DNA of 64,000 nucleotides from Segatella paludivivens DSM 17968 = JCM 13650 (GCF_000373185.1 NZ_KB890626.1:1-64000); one strand, 5' to 3'. Shown: positions 27,060-36,713, counted from the stretch's first letter. The notes: generated by a model from the sequence alone, not told the origin. Program-made: numbers and translations.

Positions 27060-28361
27060 ATGATTCCTATAGATAAAAACATACTAAAGCTTGCAATACC
27101 TTCGATAATATCAAATATTACCGTACCGCTTATCGGACTGGTAGATCTAACGATAATTGGACATATAGGATCAGCATCATATATCGGTGCTATTTCTGTT
27201 GGAACAATGATATTCAATGTCATATATTGGATGTTCGGATTTTTGAGAATGGGTAATAGTGGTATGGCATCACAGGCATTAGGACGTAGGGATAATAAAA
27301 CTTTAAGACAACTTCTAGTGCGCTCTATGATAATTGCTGTTTCTATAGGATTAGCACTGATTATATTGCAGCATCCGTTACGTGAATTGGCTATCTGGGC
27401 AATCGGTCCGTCTAAAGATGTAATATCTCTTGCAGCTGTATATTTTAATATCTGTATATGGGGTGCGCCTGCTGTATTATCCTTATATGGTTTGAATGGA
27501 TGGTTTATCGGTATGCAGAATACAAAGATACCAATGTATGTAGCTATTTTGCAGAATATAATCAATGTAATTTTCAGCCTGTTGTTTGTTTTGGTTTTCA
27601 AAATGAAAATAGAGGGTGTTGCCTATGGCGCATTGATTGCACAATGGAGCGGGTGGGCTATAGCTATGTTCTTTGTTATCAAGCGGGTTAAATTCATTAA
27701 AGGTTTCGGCAAGACACATATAGCCCTGAAATGGATGGATATATTTAGTGTAAACCGTGACATATTTATAAGAACATTATTTTTGGTTTCGGTGAATCTC
27801 TCGTTTATTGCAGTCGGAGCTCGTCATGGCGATATAATACTTTCTGTAAACACGTTATTAATGACCTTCTTCACTATATTTTCATATATCATGGACGGCT
27901 TTGCATTTGCTGCCGAAGCATTATGTGGTAAAGCATACGGCGAACAAGATAAAGCTAAATTTAGTCTTACTGTAAGCCGACTCATGCGTTGGGGATTATA
28001 TATGGCAATCGCATTTACATTATTATACATATGTGGTGGAAATAATTTTTTGACGTTAATAACCAATAATAAAGATGTTATCGCCGCCGCTTCACCTTAT
28101 ATGTTATGGGCAATACTCATACCAATATGTGGATTTATGGCATTTGTTTTCGATGGCATCTACATCGGTTCTACTGCCACGCAATATATGTTGATTTCAT
28201 CATTCATAGCTACAATATGTTTCTATTCGGTGTATTTTTCCTTGGAGTCTAGATTTGGAAATCATGCATTATGGATAGCTTTCATATTATTTTTATTGAT
28301 GCGTGGAGTTATTCAACAAACATTATTAAATAAGGTAAAATCTAAAATAGTTCAATTATGA
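27060..28361 (+). CDS. MATE-family multidrug/metabolite efflux protein
   Basis: A 433-residue inner membrane protein with about 12 membrane segments and both MATE halves. The first is IDKNILKLAIPSIISNITVPLIGLVDLTIIGHIGS (position 5 onward), and GRRDNKTLRQLLVRS is the first cytoplasmic loop. The start at 27060 (MIPIDKN) matches family N-termini. The longer frame from 26976 adds non-family residues and contains the promoter. It exports cationic compounds by Na+ or H+ exchange; substrate unknown. It overlaps rmuC by 4 bp (ATGA). Confidence 0.92.
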   Translation: MIPIDKNILKLAIPSIISNITVPLIGLVDLTIIGHIGSASYIGAISVGTMIFNVIYWMFGFLRMGNSGMASQALGRRDNKTLRQLLVRSMIIAVSIGLALIILQHPLRELAIWAIGPSKDVISLAAVYFNICIWGAPAVLSLYGLNGWFIGMQNTKIPMYVAILQNIINVIFSLLFVLVFKMKIEGVAYGALIAQWSGWAIAMFFVIKRVKFIKGFGKTHIALKWMDIFSVNRDIFIRTLFLVSVNLSFIAVGARHGDIILSVNTLLMTFFTIFSYIMDGFAFAAEALCGKAYGEQDKAKFSLTVSRLMRWGLYMAIAFTLLYICGGNNFLTLITNNKDVIAAASPYMLWAILIPICGFMAFVFDGIYIGSTATQYMLISSFIATICFYSVYFSLESRFGNHALWIAFILFLLMRGVIQQTLLNKVKSKIVQL

Positions 28362-29653
28362 TTATATTATATGTTTTGGTAGGCTTAATACTCGGTGGTG
28401 GTGGTGCCTATATGTTTTTAAATGGTAAACTGACACAGGCCAAAGTTGCTTATGGAAGTTTGGAAACACAACTCAATGCCGAAAAGAGATTGCATGAGAA
28501 TGATGTTAATGCATTAAAGGATAAATACGAACACGAACTGGAACTGCGTAATGAGCAGAATTCTAAAGAGAATGCAATGCGCCAGCAACAATTCAACGAA
28601 CAACTTAATACAATCAAGGAACAATTCCAAAATCTTGCAACACGAGTATTGGAACAGACTACAGCTAAACTAAAGACTGATAATATTGAATCGATAGACA
28701 ATATTACCAAACCACTGAAACAGAATATTGTTCAACTCCAAGATGCCATTAGTAAAACAAATAATGAGACTGCAAAGAATACAGCATCACTATCTGAACA
28801 ACTAAAGACGATGGCCGCGCAGACTGATAAGATTAACCAATCAGCTACAAGACTTACAAATGTGATGCGTGGTGCAAATAAAGTACAGGGTAATTGGGGA
28901 GAACTTGCATTGATGAATCTTCTTGACAGTCAAGGGCTCCGACTCGGAATAGATTATGATGTGCAGCAGACTATAACTGACGAAAAAGGTAATGCTGTTA
29001 TCAATGATGAAAGCGGAAAGAAAATGATTCCCGACGTTGTACTGCATTATCCAAACAACGAAGATGTCATTATCGATTCAAAGATGACGATTGATGCCTA
29101 TGCTAATTACATGAATGCAGAAGACGAAATTGCAAAGAAGAAGTATACCGATGATGTTGTTAAGAGCATACGCACTCAGTTCACGCAACTTTCAAAGAAG
29201 GATTACAGTGCTTATGTGAAAGCTCCTAGGTGTGCCATCGACTTTGTCATTATGTATATTCCTTATGAGGGAGCTTTGCAACTGGCTTTAGCATCTGATC
29301 CTAAATTGTGGCATGATGCATTTGAAAAACACGTGTTTATCACTAGCCAGCAAAACCTTATGGCTATACTAAAGATCATACAGATTGCATGGAGACAGTA
29401 CACACAGTCTGAAAATCAGAAACGTGTATTCGACATGGCTGACGAACTACTTAAACGAGTAGGGGAATTCATTAAGCGATTTGATAAGGTTGGAAAGGAT
29501 ATAGAAACCATACACAAAGATTACGACGAGGCATATAAAAAGGCTCATACTGGAAGACAGAGCATCGTGCAAAAAGCAAACGACTTGAAGCTGTTGGGAG
29601 CAAAAGAAAGTGCTAATCTTCCAATCCCTGAAGCAGACCCTTCACTTGAATGA
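28358..29653 (+). CDS. rmuC: DNA recombination protein RmuC homologue
   Basis: A 431-residue protein with an N-terminal membrane anchor (LYVLVGLILGGGGAYMFL), then a long coiled coil (about 25-165). The nuclease-like RmuC domain contains VQGNWGELALMNLLDSQGLRLGIDYD, PDVVLHYPNNEDVIIDSKMTIDAY and IDFVIMYIPYEGALQLAL. E. coli RmuC limits inversions at short inverted repeats. Translationally coupled to the MATE gene (4-bp overlap). Confidence 0.94.
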   Translation: MIILYVLVGLILGGGGAYMFLNGKLTQAKVAYGSLETQLNAEKRLHENDVNALKDKYEHELELRNEQNSKENAMRQQQFNEQLNTIKEQFQNLATRVLEQTTAKLKTDNIESIDNITKPLKQNIVQLQDAISKTNNETAKNTASLSEQLKTMAAQTDKINQSATRLTNVMRGANKVQGNWGELALMNLLDSQGLRLGIDYDVQQTITDEKGNAVINDESGKKMIPDVVLHYPNNEDVIIDSKMTIDAYANYMNAEDEIAKKKYTDDVVKSIRTQFTQLSKKDYSAYVKAPRCAIDFVIMYIPYEGALQLALASDPKLWHDAFEKHVFITSQQNLMAILKIIQIAWRQYTQSENQKRVFDMADELLKRVGEFIKRFDKVGKDIETIHKDYDEAYKKAHTGRQSIVQKANDLKLLGAKESANLPIPEADPSLE

Positions 29654-29804
29654 TAATTCATATTTAGCTCCGACTTTTAAATTATTATGCAGTTATTTAT
29701 CCTTTTATGCAATTTATTTACACCATAAATAACTATTTTATTAAAAAATAGTTGCAAATAGACAAATAACCGCTCGAAAATGTTACAGTTGCGCAATTAT
29801 TTAG

Positions 29805-29812
29805 TATATTTG
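29805..29812 (+). promoter_or_regulatory. -7 element TATATTTG for aconitase
   Basis: TAnnTTTG match 34 nt before the acn ATG at 29847; likely promoter for acn-gltA. Confidence 0.55.
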
Positions 29813-29846
29813 CATGCAAGTTAATACATTAAAGGTAAAATAAGAT

Positions 29847-32108
29847 ATGATACTGGATACAGAAATGTTACGAAGTTTTTATGCTTCATATTCAGAAAGC
29901 GTAGATAAAGCTAAAGAAACGATCAAGCGCCCGCTCACGTATGCCGAGAAAGTGCTTTTTGCACACATGTATGAAAATTCAGATCTTAAACCATTTAAAA
30001 GGGGTGTTGATTATGTGAATTTTCGTCCTGACAGAGTAGCAATGCAAGACGCGACAGCACAGATGGCTTTGTTGCAGTTTATGAATGCAGGAAAAGATAA
30101 AGTTGCTGTTCCGGCTTCAGTGCATTGTGATCATCTTATCCGTGCTGATATTGGTGTAGAGAAAGATTTACCTTCAGCCACTGCTACAAATAAAGAAGTT
30201 TATGATTTCTTAAAGTCTGTATCTAAAAAATATCATATTGGTTTTTGGGGTCCTGGAGCTGGTATCATTCATCAGGTTGTATTAGAGAACTATGCGTTCC
30301 CTGGTGGCATGATGGTCGGAACAGACTCTCATACTCCTAATGCCGGTGGCTTGGGTATGGTTGCTGTGGGTGTAGGAGGTGCTGATGCTGTGGATGTGCT
30401 TACAGCACAACCATGGGAACTAAAGATGCCTAAACTTATTGGAGTTAGACTTCACGGCAAATTATCAGGATGGGCTAGTCCTAAAGACGTTATTTTGAAG
30501 ATATTGGGTATACTTACTGTAAAGGGGGGTACAAATTCTATATTGGAATACTTTGGTGACGGACTTGAATCTATCTCAACAACAGGCAAAGCCACTATCT
30601 GTAATATGGGAGCTGAATTGGGAGCTACATGCTCTATATTTCCTTATGACAATAATGCCGATGAATATCTTAGAAATACAGGACGTGAAGAAGTTGCAAT
30701 TTTCGCAAAAAACAATATAAAGAATCTTCGTGCAGACGATGAGGTCTATGCTACACCAGAAAAGTATTACGACCTGATTGTTGATATCAACCTGAATGAA
30801 GTTGAGCCACATCTTAATGGACCATTCACTCCTGATGCAGCGACACCTATATCACAGATGAAGGTTAAGGGACCAGCCAATGACTATCCAATGGATGTAG
30901 AGGTGGCTTTGATAGGAAGTTGCACCAACTCCAGCTATCAGGATTTGGCACGTGCCGCAAGTGTTGCCCGACAGGCATATAAACAAAATATTCCAGTTAA
31001 GGCACAACTAATTATAAATCCAGGATCAGAACAGATTAGATGTACTGCAGAACGTGATGGTATTCTTGACGACTTGAAGAAAATCGGAGCCGTGATAATG
31101 ACAAATGCTTGCGGACCATGTATAGGCCAATGGAAACGTCATACTAATGATAACAATCGTAAGAACGCCATAGTCACATCATTTAATCGTAACTTCCGAC
31201 GCCGTGCAGACGGTAATCCAAATACATACGCTTTTATTGCCGGTCCAGAACTCACAACGGCGATAGCAATATCTGGCAGGCTAGACTTTAATCCAGCAAC
31301 AGATATGGTTTGCGATAAAGACGGAAACTATGTGAAGCTTGATGAGCCAACAGGATATACATTTCCTCCAAAGGGATTCACAGTAGAGGATAATGGATTT
31401 ATCGCACCGTCAGAAAGCAACAGTGATATAGAAATAATTATATCAGAACAATCTGATCGACTCCAAAAGTTGGAACCGTTTGCAGAATGGAGTGGTAAAG
31501 ATTACAAAGATATGCCTTTACTCATAAAGACGAAAGGAAAATGCACAACTGACCATATATCTATGGCAGGACCATGGCTTAAATTCCGTGGACATCTGCA
31601 AAACATATCTGATAATCTTCTTATGGGCGCAGTTAATGCTTTCAATGATGAAAGTAATTGTGTGAAAGACCAACTAGACGGAGAATATAAGGAAGTATCC
31701 AGTGCTGCTAAAGACTATAAGCAGAATAATATAGACTCTATCGTCATTGCTGAAGACAATTATGGAGAAGGTTCAAGCCGCGAACATGCAGCAATGGAAC
31801 CACGTTTCCTAAATGTAAAGGTTATATTGGCAAAGAGTTTCGCACGTATACATGAGACGAATCTTAAAAAGCAAGGTATGCTAGCGCTTACCTTCGTAAA
31901 CAAAGATGATTATGACAAGGTGCAAGAAGATGATCGCATTTCTATTTCTGGGTTGACTGGTTTCGCACCAGGCAAACATCTGACTGTGATATTGAAACAC
32001 AATGACGGTTTGACAGATGAGATAGAGGTTGAACACACTTATAATGATACGCAAATAGCATGGTTTAAAGCCGGAAGCGCTCTTAATTATGCAAGATTAA
32101 ACAAATAA
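29847..32108 (+). CDS. acn: aconitate hydratase (mitochondrial-like)
   Basis: Interconverts citrate and isocitrate with a [4Fe-4S] cluster. The 753 residues have the HCDHLI motif near 92, [25 protein letters not shown] near 155, and cluster cysteines in [11 protein letters not shown] and [10 protein letters not shown]. The C-terminal swivel domain has [19 protein letters not shown]. It resembles the mitochondrial-type aconitase reported for Bacteroides rather than AcnB. It is 63 bp upstream of citrate synthase. Confidence 0.95.
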   Translation: MILDTEMLRSFYASYSESVDKAKETIKRPLTYAEKVLFAHMYENSDLKPFKRGVDYVNFRPDRVAMQDATAQMALLQFMNAGKDKVAVPASVHCDHLIRADIGVEKDLPSATATNKEVYDFLKSVSKKYHIGFWGPGAGIIHQVVLENYAFPGGMMVGTDSHTPNAGGLGMVAVGVGGADAVDVLTAQPWELKMPKLIGVRLHGKLSGWASPKDVILKILGILTVKGGTNSILEYFGDGLESISTTGKATICNMGAELGATCSIFPYDNNADEYLRNTGREEVAIFAKNNIKNLRADDEVYATPEKYYDLIVDINLNEVEPHLNGPFTPDAATPISQMKVKGPANDYPMDVEVALIGSCTNSSYQDLARAASVARQAYKQNIPVKAQLIINPGSEQIRCTAERDGILDDLKKIGAVIMTNACGPCIGQWKRHTNDNNRKNAIVTSFNRNFRRRADGNPNTYAFIAGPELTTAIAISGRLDFNPATDMVCDKDGNYVKLDEPTGYTFPPKGFTVEDNGFIAPSESNSDIEIIISEQSDRLQKLEPFAEWSGKDYKDMPLLIKTKGKCTTDHISMAGPWLKFRGHLQNISDNLLMGAVNAFNDESNCVKDQLDGEYKEVSSAAKDYKQNNIDSIVIAEDNYGEGSSREHAAMEPRFLNVKVILAKSFARIHETNLKKQGMLALTFVNKDDYDKVQEDDRISISGLTGFAPGKHLTVILKHNDGLTDEIEVEHTYNDTQIAWFKAGSALNYARLNK

Positions 32109-32171
32109 GATTAGGGTAATTAATCTAAGGATTTTACTTTTTATCTCTTTACTTTTTTTACTTTATTGATT

Positions 32172-33518
32172 ATGAAGAAGGAATATTTAATTTACAAACT
32201 GTCTGATGCAGTTAAGAACACGTGCAAGATTCCACAGGAAACTTTCCAGGAATATGGCGTGAAAAGAGGACTTCGCAACGAAGACGGTTCCGGTGTCCTT
32301 GTTGGACTTACCAATATAGGTAATGTTGTGGGATATGATCGTGATAAAGACGGCAAACTCCAGCCATGTGCAGGAAAACTGTTCTATCGTGGCTATGAAG
32401 TTGACGACTTGGTATCTCCGCTTTTAAAAGAAAAGAGATTCGGTTTTGAGGAAATAGCCTTTCTATTACTTTCTGGTGAATTGCCTGATAAGGAAGAATT
32501 GGCAGCATTCCGTGAACTGCTGAATGACAACATGCCACTTGATCATCGTACAATAGTTCATATCATTGATCTTGAAGGATCAAATATCATGAATATATTG
32601 GCAAGATGCGTGTTAGAAATGTACACATTTGACCCAAATCCTGATGACATAAGCCGTGATAACCTTATGCGACAGAGCATTGAACTTATTGCTAAATTCC
32701 CTACAATTATAGCTTACGCATATAATATATACAGACATAGCGTTCAGGGACAAAGCTTGCATATACGTTACCCGAAGGAGAATCTTAGTATTGCAGAGAA
32801 TTTCTTATTTATGCTGAAGCATAATCAGTATACAGAACTAGATGCGCGAACACTTGACCTTCTGTTGATCATTCAGGCAGAACATGGTGGTGGTAACAAC
32901 TCTACATTCACAGTTCGTGTGACATCATCAACTCGTACAGATACCTATTCAAGTATTGCTGCGGGTATTGGTTCTTTGAAAGGTCCGTTGCATGGTGGTG
33001 CTAACATCAAGGTTATCAACATGTTCCACCACTTGAAAGAACATATAAAGGATTGGAAAAATACGGATGAAATAGACACATATCTGAACCGTATGCTTAA
33101 TAAGGAAGCGTATGATAATACAGGACTTATCTACGGTATCGGCCACGCTGTTTATACAATGAGTGATCCTCGTGCTGTTGAATTAAAGAGACTTGCAGGT
33201 GAATTAGCTACAGAGAAGGGGCGTAGAGAAGAATATGATTTCTTGTGTTTGCTTGAACAAGAAGGTGTTAAAAGCGTTTCAGCATTCAGAAAGACTAAGA
33301 AACCTATTTGCGCAAACCTTGATTTCTACAGTGGATTTATCTATGAGATGATTGGTCTGCCACAAGAAATATACACACCAATATTTGCGATGGCGCGCAT
33401 AGTTGGATGGACAGCTCACCGCATCGAAGAATTGAATTATGATGGAAGAAGAATCATTCGTCCAGCATATAAGAATATACAAGGGCAGAAAGAATATCAG
33501 CCAATTGACAAACGATGA
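32172..33518 (+). CDS. gltA: citrate synthase
   Basis: Condenses acetyl-CoA with oxaloacetate. ATG 32172 gives 448 residues. Catalytic-site motifs are EHGGGNNSTFTVRV, GPLHGGANIKV, GIGHAVYTMSDPR and CANLDFYSGFIYEMIGLP (the Asp). The N-terminal ~60 residues are of the longer Bacteroidetes type. It is codirectional with acn. No isocitrate dehydrogenase gene lies between them. Confidence 0.94.
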   Translation: MKKEYLIYKLSDAVKNTCKIPQETFQEYGVKRGLRNEDGSGVLVGLTNIGNVVGYDRDKDGKLQPCAGKLFYRGYEVDDLVSPLLKEKRFGFEEIAFLLLSGELPDKEELAAFRELLNDNMPLDHRTIVHIIDLEGSNIMNILARCVLEMYTFDPNPDDISRDNLMRQSIELIAKFPTIIAYAYNIYRHSVQGQSLHIRYPKENLSIAENFLFMLKHNQYTELDARTLDLLLIIQAEHGGGNNSTFTVRVTSSTRTDTYSSIAAGIGSLKGPLHGGANIKVINMFHHLKEHIKDWKNTDEIDTYLNRMLNKEAYDNTGLIYGIGHAVYTMSDPRAVELKRLAGELATEKGRREEYDFLCLLEQEGVKSVSAFRKTKKPICANLDFYSGFIYEMIGLPQEIYTPIFAMARIVGWTAHRIEELNYDGRRIIRPAYKNIQGQKEYQPIDKR

Positions 33519-33560
33519 AGCAATTAAACAAACAATAAAGACAACAACATTATATTTTCG

Positions 33561-34196
33561 ATGAAAAAAATTATTCTATTGATGCTGCTCATGTGCACTT
33601 TATGTGCGCATGGTCAGCATAATGGTTATTATACGCAATACTATAATAACCCCGAACTATTGAAGCAAGCAAAAACATGGGTAGAATCAGGAGAGTGGAG
33701 ACAAGGTTTTAATGGTGCAGCTCCTCACAGCAGTGTTAACGTTATCGACTTCTACCAGCAGTATCAGCGCAATCCTAAAGCATGGCAAGCTATGTTCCGC
33801 TGGTTGGCTACTCATGATTTACTAGCCATTCCTGCCGGCAGACATGAAATTGAGGGTACTGATTTAGTTGTAAGTGTAGAGGACAGCGAAAACAGACCTT
33901 TGGAGAAACAAAACAGTGAAAGCCATTATCATCATATTGATTTTCAGTATGTTGTAAGTGGAGTAGAGAGATTTGGCATTTTAGACCATTACACAAGTAC
34001 TCCTAATTGTAAATATGACGCTCGCAAAGATGTCATACATTATAATTACAAAGCAGATCGTACACGTTTTTATGACAGTAAGCCTGATGAATTCTTTATT
34101 TTCTTTCCTAGAGACTGGCACATCGCAAAGGTAAACAATCCTGGAAATGATCAAAAGATACGAGTGATTGTCGTTAAGCAAAAAGCGATTTTATAG
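33561..34196 (+). CDS. secreted YhcH/YjgK/YiaL-family (DUF386) protein
   Basis: A 211-residue protein with a signal peptide (MKKIILLMLLMCTLCAHGQ) followed by a cupin-like YhcH domain. Conserved points include EIEGTDLVVSVEDSENRP, the His-rich SHYHHIDFQYVVSGVERFGI (metal-binding His pair and Glu), and the final DEFFIFFPRDWHIAKV. Family members are linked to sialic acid or sugar-acid metabolism and biofilm formation, but most lack a signal peptide; this one appears exported. It lies 42 bp after citrate synthase, perhaps cotranscribed. Confidence 0.88.
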   Translation: MKKIILLMLLMCTLCAHGQHNGYYTQYYNNPELLKQAKTWVESGEWRQGFNGAAPHSSVNVIDFYQQYQRNPKAWQAMFRWLATHDLLAIPAGRHEIEGTDLVVSVEDSENRPLEKQNSESHYHHIDFQYVVSGVERFGILDHYTSTPNCKYDARKDVIHYNYKADRTRFYDSKPDEFFIFFPRDWHIAKVNNPGNDQKIRVIVVKQKAIL

Positions 34197-34307
34197 ATTA
34201 TGATTATTCGTGTTGTAACGAAATTGTAACTGATATTATTTTTTTATTCATATAGATATGCTTAGTTTTGTATCTTACTCGCATTTTATCTAAAATACAA
34301 ATTAATA

Positions 34308-35294
34308 ATGCATTATTCAGAGATAATATTTTTTGGATGTTTTATAGCATTCATTGTCGGTATTCTATTGCTCGATCTTCTGATTATCGACAAAGAAGCT
34401 CATGAAGTTTCGATGAAAGAGGCTGGAACTTGGACCGCTGTATGGATAACCTTAGCGTTGGCTTTTTCTGCTTTTTTGTGGTTTCATGGCGATTTAGTGC
34501 ATGGCATACACAACATGTCTGATCTACAACTGGTTGTTTCCAGATATGCAGATCATATGAAAATCAACCCTAATGATTTTGAAGGTTCTGTGCAGATGTA
34601 CCGCCAGCACATGACAATTTCATATATAACTGGTTATTTAATAGAGAAGACTCTTTCTTTTGATAATCTGTTTGTTATGATGATGATATTTACATCATTC
34701 GGAGTAAAAAAGAAGGATTATCAAAGGGTATTGAACTGGGGTATTCTTGGTGCAATAGTCATGAGATTTATCTTCATATTCTTAGGTGCTGCAGTAATAA
34801 GACAATTCGACTGGATACTAATAGTTTTTGGTGGTTTCTTACTTTATAGTGGTGTGAAAATGTTTATCGACAGAAACAAAGATGAAAGTCATGTTGATGT
34901 TGAGCATCACCCGATAGTAAAACTGCTTAGGAAATATTTCCCATTCATTTCGCCGTTAATGGTTACTGTGATATTTATTGAGTTCAGCGACTTAATATTT
35001 GCTTTTGATAGTATTCCTGCTGTGTTCTCCGTGTCATTAGATCCTTATGTTGTGTTCTTCTCGAACATATTTGCGATATTAGGATTGAGAGCAATGTTCT
35101 TCCTTTTAGCTGGTGTTGCTGATCGTTTCCGCTATCTCAAACCTGGAGTATGTGTACTTCTTGTGTTTATTGGCGTGAAACTTCTTATACATAAATATGT
35201 TGAAATCGGGACGATAGCATCATTGGTGTTTATTTTAGCTGTTATCACTTTAAGTATAGGGCTTTCATTGGTAATTCCAGAGAAGAAGAAATAG
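34308..35294 (+). CDS. TerC/Alx-family membrane protein
   Basis: A 328-residue polytopic membrane protein with about eight to nine helices. Family motifs are EKTLSFDNLFVMMMIFTSFGVKKKDYQRVLNWGILGA and FIEFSDLIFAFDSIPAVFSVS, with acidic residues inside membrane helices. TerC/Alx proteins are implicated in Mn2+ export or metal loading of secreted proteins. It is followed by a good terminator. Confidence 0.93.
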   Translation: MHYSEIIFFGCFIAFIVGILLLDLLIIDKEAHEVSMKEAGTWTAVWITLALAFSAFLWFHGDLVHGIHNMSDLQLVVSRYADHMKINPNDFEGSVQMYRQHMTISYITGYLIEKTLSFDNLFVMMMIFTSFGVKKKDYQRVLNWGILGAIVMRFIFIFLGAAVIRQFDWILIVFGGFLLYSGVKMFIDRNKDESHVDVEHHPIVKLLRKYFPFISPLMVTVIFIEFSDLIFAFDSIPAVFSVSLDPYVVFFSNIFAILGLRAMFFLLAGVADRFRYLKPGVCVLLVFIGVKLLIHKYVEIGTIASLVFILAVITLSIGLSLVIPEKKK

Positions 35295-35310
35295 CAACAA
35301 ATAATATTGG

Positions 35311-35340
35311 AAGGCGACTGTAATTCAGTCGCCTTATTTT
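35311..35340 (+). terminator. terminator after the TerC gene
   Basis: Perfect 10-bp stem (AAGGCGACTG 35311-35320 / CAGTCGCCTT 35326-35335), 5-nt loop, then ATTTTG. Confidence 0.85.
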
Positions 35341-35394
35341 GTTAATTTAACTAGGAATCTTGATATTTGATACAAGCATAATATCAAAATATAT

Positions 35395-35402
35395 TATATT
35401 TG
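35395..35402 (+). promoter_or_regulatory. -7 element TATATTTG for the Nim-like gene
   Basis: TAnnTTTG match 28 nt before the ATG at 35431. A TTTG at 35366-35369 lies 25 bp upstream, slightly farther than ideal. Confidence 0.45.
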
Positions 35403-35430
35403 CACTAAATAAAATATAACAGATTAGATT

Positions 35431-35925
35431 ATGACCTATAATAATGACAATGTGCGCCGTAGAGATAGACTCATGGATGAGGATAGGGCAATGGAACTAC
35501 TCAAAAATAGTGAATATGGCGTCTTAAGCATGATAGATGAGAATGGCTTACCATATGGAATACCACTAAACTATGTATGGGATGGTAACAGTTCTATATA
35601 TATTCATTGCGCCCCCGAGGGACATAAGCTCAATGGTCTTGAGAAATATCCCAACGTGAGTTTTTGCATTGTCGGTAATGTAAATCTTCTACCAGATAAA
35701 TTCACAACAGAGTATGAGAGTGTACTTTTAAAAGGCGTTGCACATATTAACTTGACCCCAGAAGAGCGCATGGCTGCTTTGCTAACACTAGTAGATAAGT
35801 TATCGTCGGATTTCAAGGAACTTGGTGCTAAGTACTCTCAAAAGTCATTTCATAGAGTAAACATTATACGCATTGACTTCACTGAATTTAGTGGAAAGTG
35901 CAAACAGGTGCATGCGGCAGATTAA
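35431..35925 (+). CDS. pyridoxamine-phosphate-oxidase-fold flavoprotein, NimA-like
   Basis: A 164-residue split-barrel flavoprotein with motifs MDEDRAMELLKNSEYGVLSMIDENGLPYGIPLNYVW, IYIHCAPEGHKLNGLEKYPNVSFCIVG, and ESVLLKGVAHI. This pattern fits the NimA-related subgroup, whose members can reduce 5-nitroimidazole drugs. Chromosomal copies are common in Bacteroidales and do not by themselves show resistance. The final CKQVH segment is typical of the family. Confidence 0.87.
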   Translation: MTYNNDNVRRRDRLMDEDRAMELLKNSEYGVLSMIDENGLPYGIPLNYVWDGNSSIYIHCAPEGHKLNGLEKYPNVSFCIVGNVNLLPDKFTTEYESVLLKGVAHINLTPEERMAALLTLVDKLSSDFKELGAKYSQKSFHRVNIIRIDFTEFSGKCKQVHAAD

Positions 35926-35990
35926 CAGTCAGTGTATTAGAAGGTATGCAAATATATTTGAAAACAAAGTATTCAAACTATCATGAAATA

Positions 35991-36061
35991 CTACAGAGTG
36001 ATAAGGCCCTTATTACTCTGTAGTTTACGAAACAACGTGGAGTGATAAGGGTCTTATCACT
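35991..36061. repeat. paired AGTGATAAGG palindromes
   Basis: The first is CTACAGAGTGATAAGG / CCTTATTACTCTGTAG (35991-36023, one-base centre, one G-T mismatch). The second is AGTGATAAG / CTTATCACT (36041-36061, three-base centre). A TTTACGAAACAACG spacer separates them. Core, spacing and spacer are similar to the array at 722-868. Confidence 0.75.
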
Positions 36062-36320
36062 ATGCATTTCTATCATCCCCTAAATTGATAAAGAATTATT
36101 ATTATTGTGTAATTATTGAAATGTCCTCCACTTTCTTTGTAACGAATTATTATTCAATAACTTAAGCGGTTGATGATGCCACTGTGCTACTTCTTAAGGA
36201 TATACTTACTGGAGTCCCTATTATACCAATACGTTTGAAGGAGCTTCATCAGTAAAAATAACTATTTTGCATATAGCATAATTGCAAAATAAACGCTAAA
36301 AACAGGTGTACTCGAGGGGA

Positions 36321-36403
36321 TAATGTCACTTTTATACCGATAATGTCACTCGCTCAGCCCTTATAAACAAAGGGTTTGTGACATTATGACATCAGTGACA
36401 TTA
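36321..36403. repeat. inverted pairs of TAATGTCAC
   Basis: TAATGTCACT occurs at 36321-36330 and again 20 bp later at 36341-36350. The reverse form GTGACATTAT is at 36378-36387 and AGTGACATTA at 36394-36403. The arrangement (two direct copies facing two inverted copies) suggests binding sites for a dimeric protein or a long stem. Confidence 0.65.
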
Positions 36404-36577
36404 AAATAAATTTTTCTGGTTGACTATACAAGTCCATTTATCCCCCCTAAATTGACGAAGAACCCATATATATTATTGTGTATGTATACTCTATGAATTA
36501 CATTACTTAATAGAGTAAAAGAATTGATAAATAAAATGTATAATTTATAGATTAAAATATTATTAGGAGATATAAAA

Positions 36578-36608
36578 CAAAAAAGGGACATAAAAATGTC
36601 CCTTTTTC
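36578..36608 (-). terminator. terminator of tRNA-Arg
   Basis: AAAAAGGGACAT / ATGTCCCTTTTT stem with a 4-nt loop (about 36580-36607). On the minus strand it ends in a T-run and lies just past the tRNA 3' end. Confidence 0.85.
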
Positions 36609-36618
36609 TGATTCTAAG

Positions 36619-36693
36619 TGATTCCGCTGGGATTCGAACCCAGGACCCACAGCTTAGAAGGCTGTTGCTCTAATCCAACTGAGCTACGGAACC
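36619..36693 (-). tRNA. tRNA-Arg (anticodon TCT)
   Basis: The minus strand folds as a tRNA: acceptor GGTTCCG pairing with CGGAATC (one G-T), D-loop AGCTCAGTTGGATTAGAGC, anticodon loop CTTCTAA with anticodon TCT (reads AGA/AGG), and T-arm GGGTTCGAATCCC. The CCA end is not encoded. A TACTTTTG promoter element lies upstream and a terminator downstream. Confidence 0.95.
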
Positions 36694-36713
36694 ATTGATC
36701 TTTAAATCGGGTG

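Larger units (their letters stand above)
35926..36618. other. gene-free repeat-rich stretch before tRNA-Arg
   Basis: No gene is evident. From left to right it holds two AGTGATAAGG palindromes (35991-36061), a CCCCTAAATTGA motif (36071-36082), a 29-codon stop-to-stop frame with protein-like composition (36166-36255), an ATTTTGC/GCAAAAT hairpin (about 36264-36291), four TAATGTCAC words (36321-36403), a second CCCCTAAATTGA motif (36443-36454), and the terminator of the tRNA gene. Confidence 0.65.

Noticed and set aside
36321..36403. CRISPR-like array
   Set aside because: The repeats are only 9-10 bp, alternate in orientation, and lack unique spacers of constant length or cas genes.
36619..36693. 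tRNA-Arg as integration site for a mobile element
   Set aside because: The repeat-rich island abuts the tRNA 3' end, but I see no second copy of the tRNA 3' sequence and no integrase in the window, so there is no evidence of an att site.
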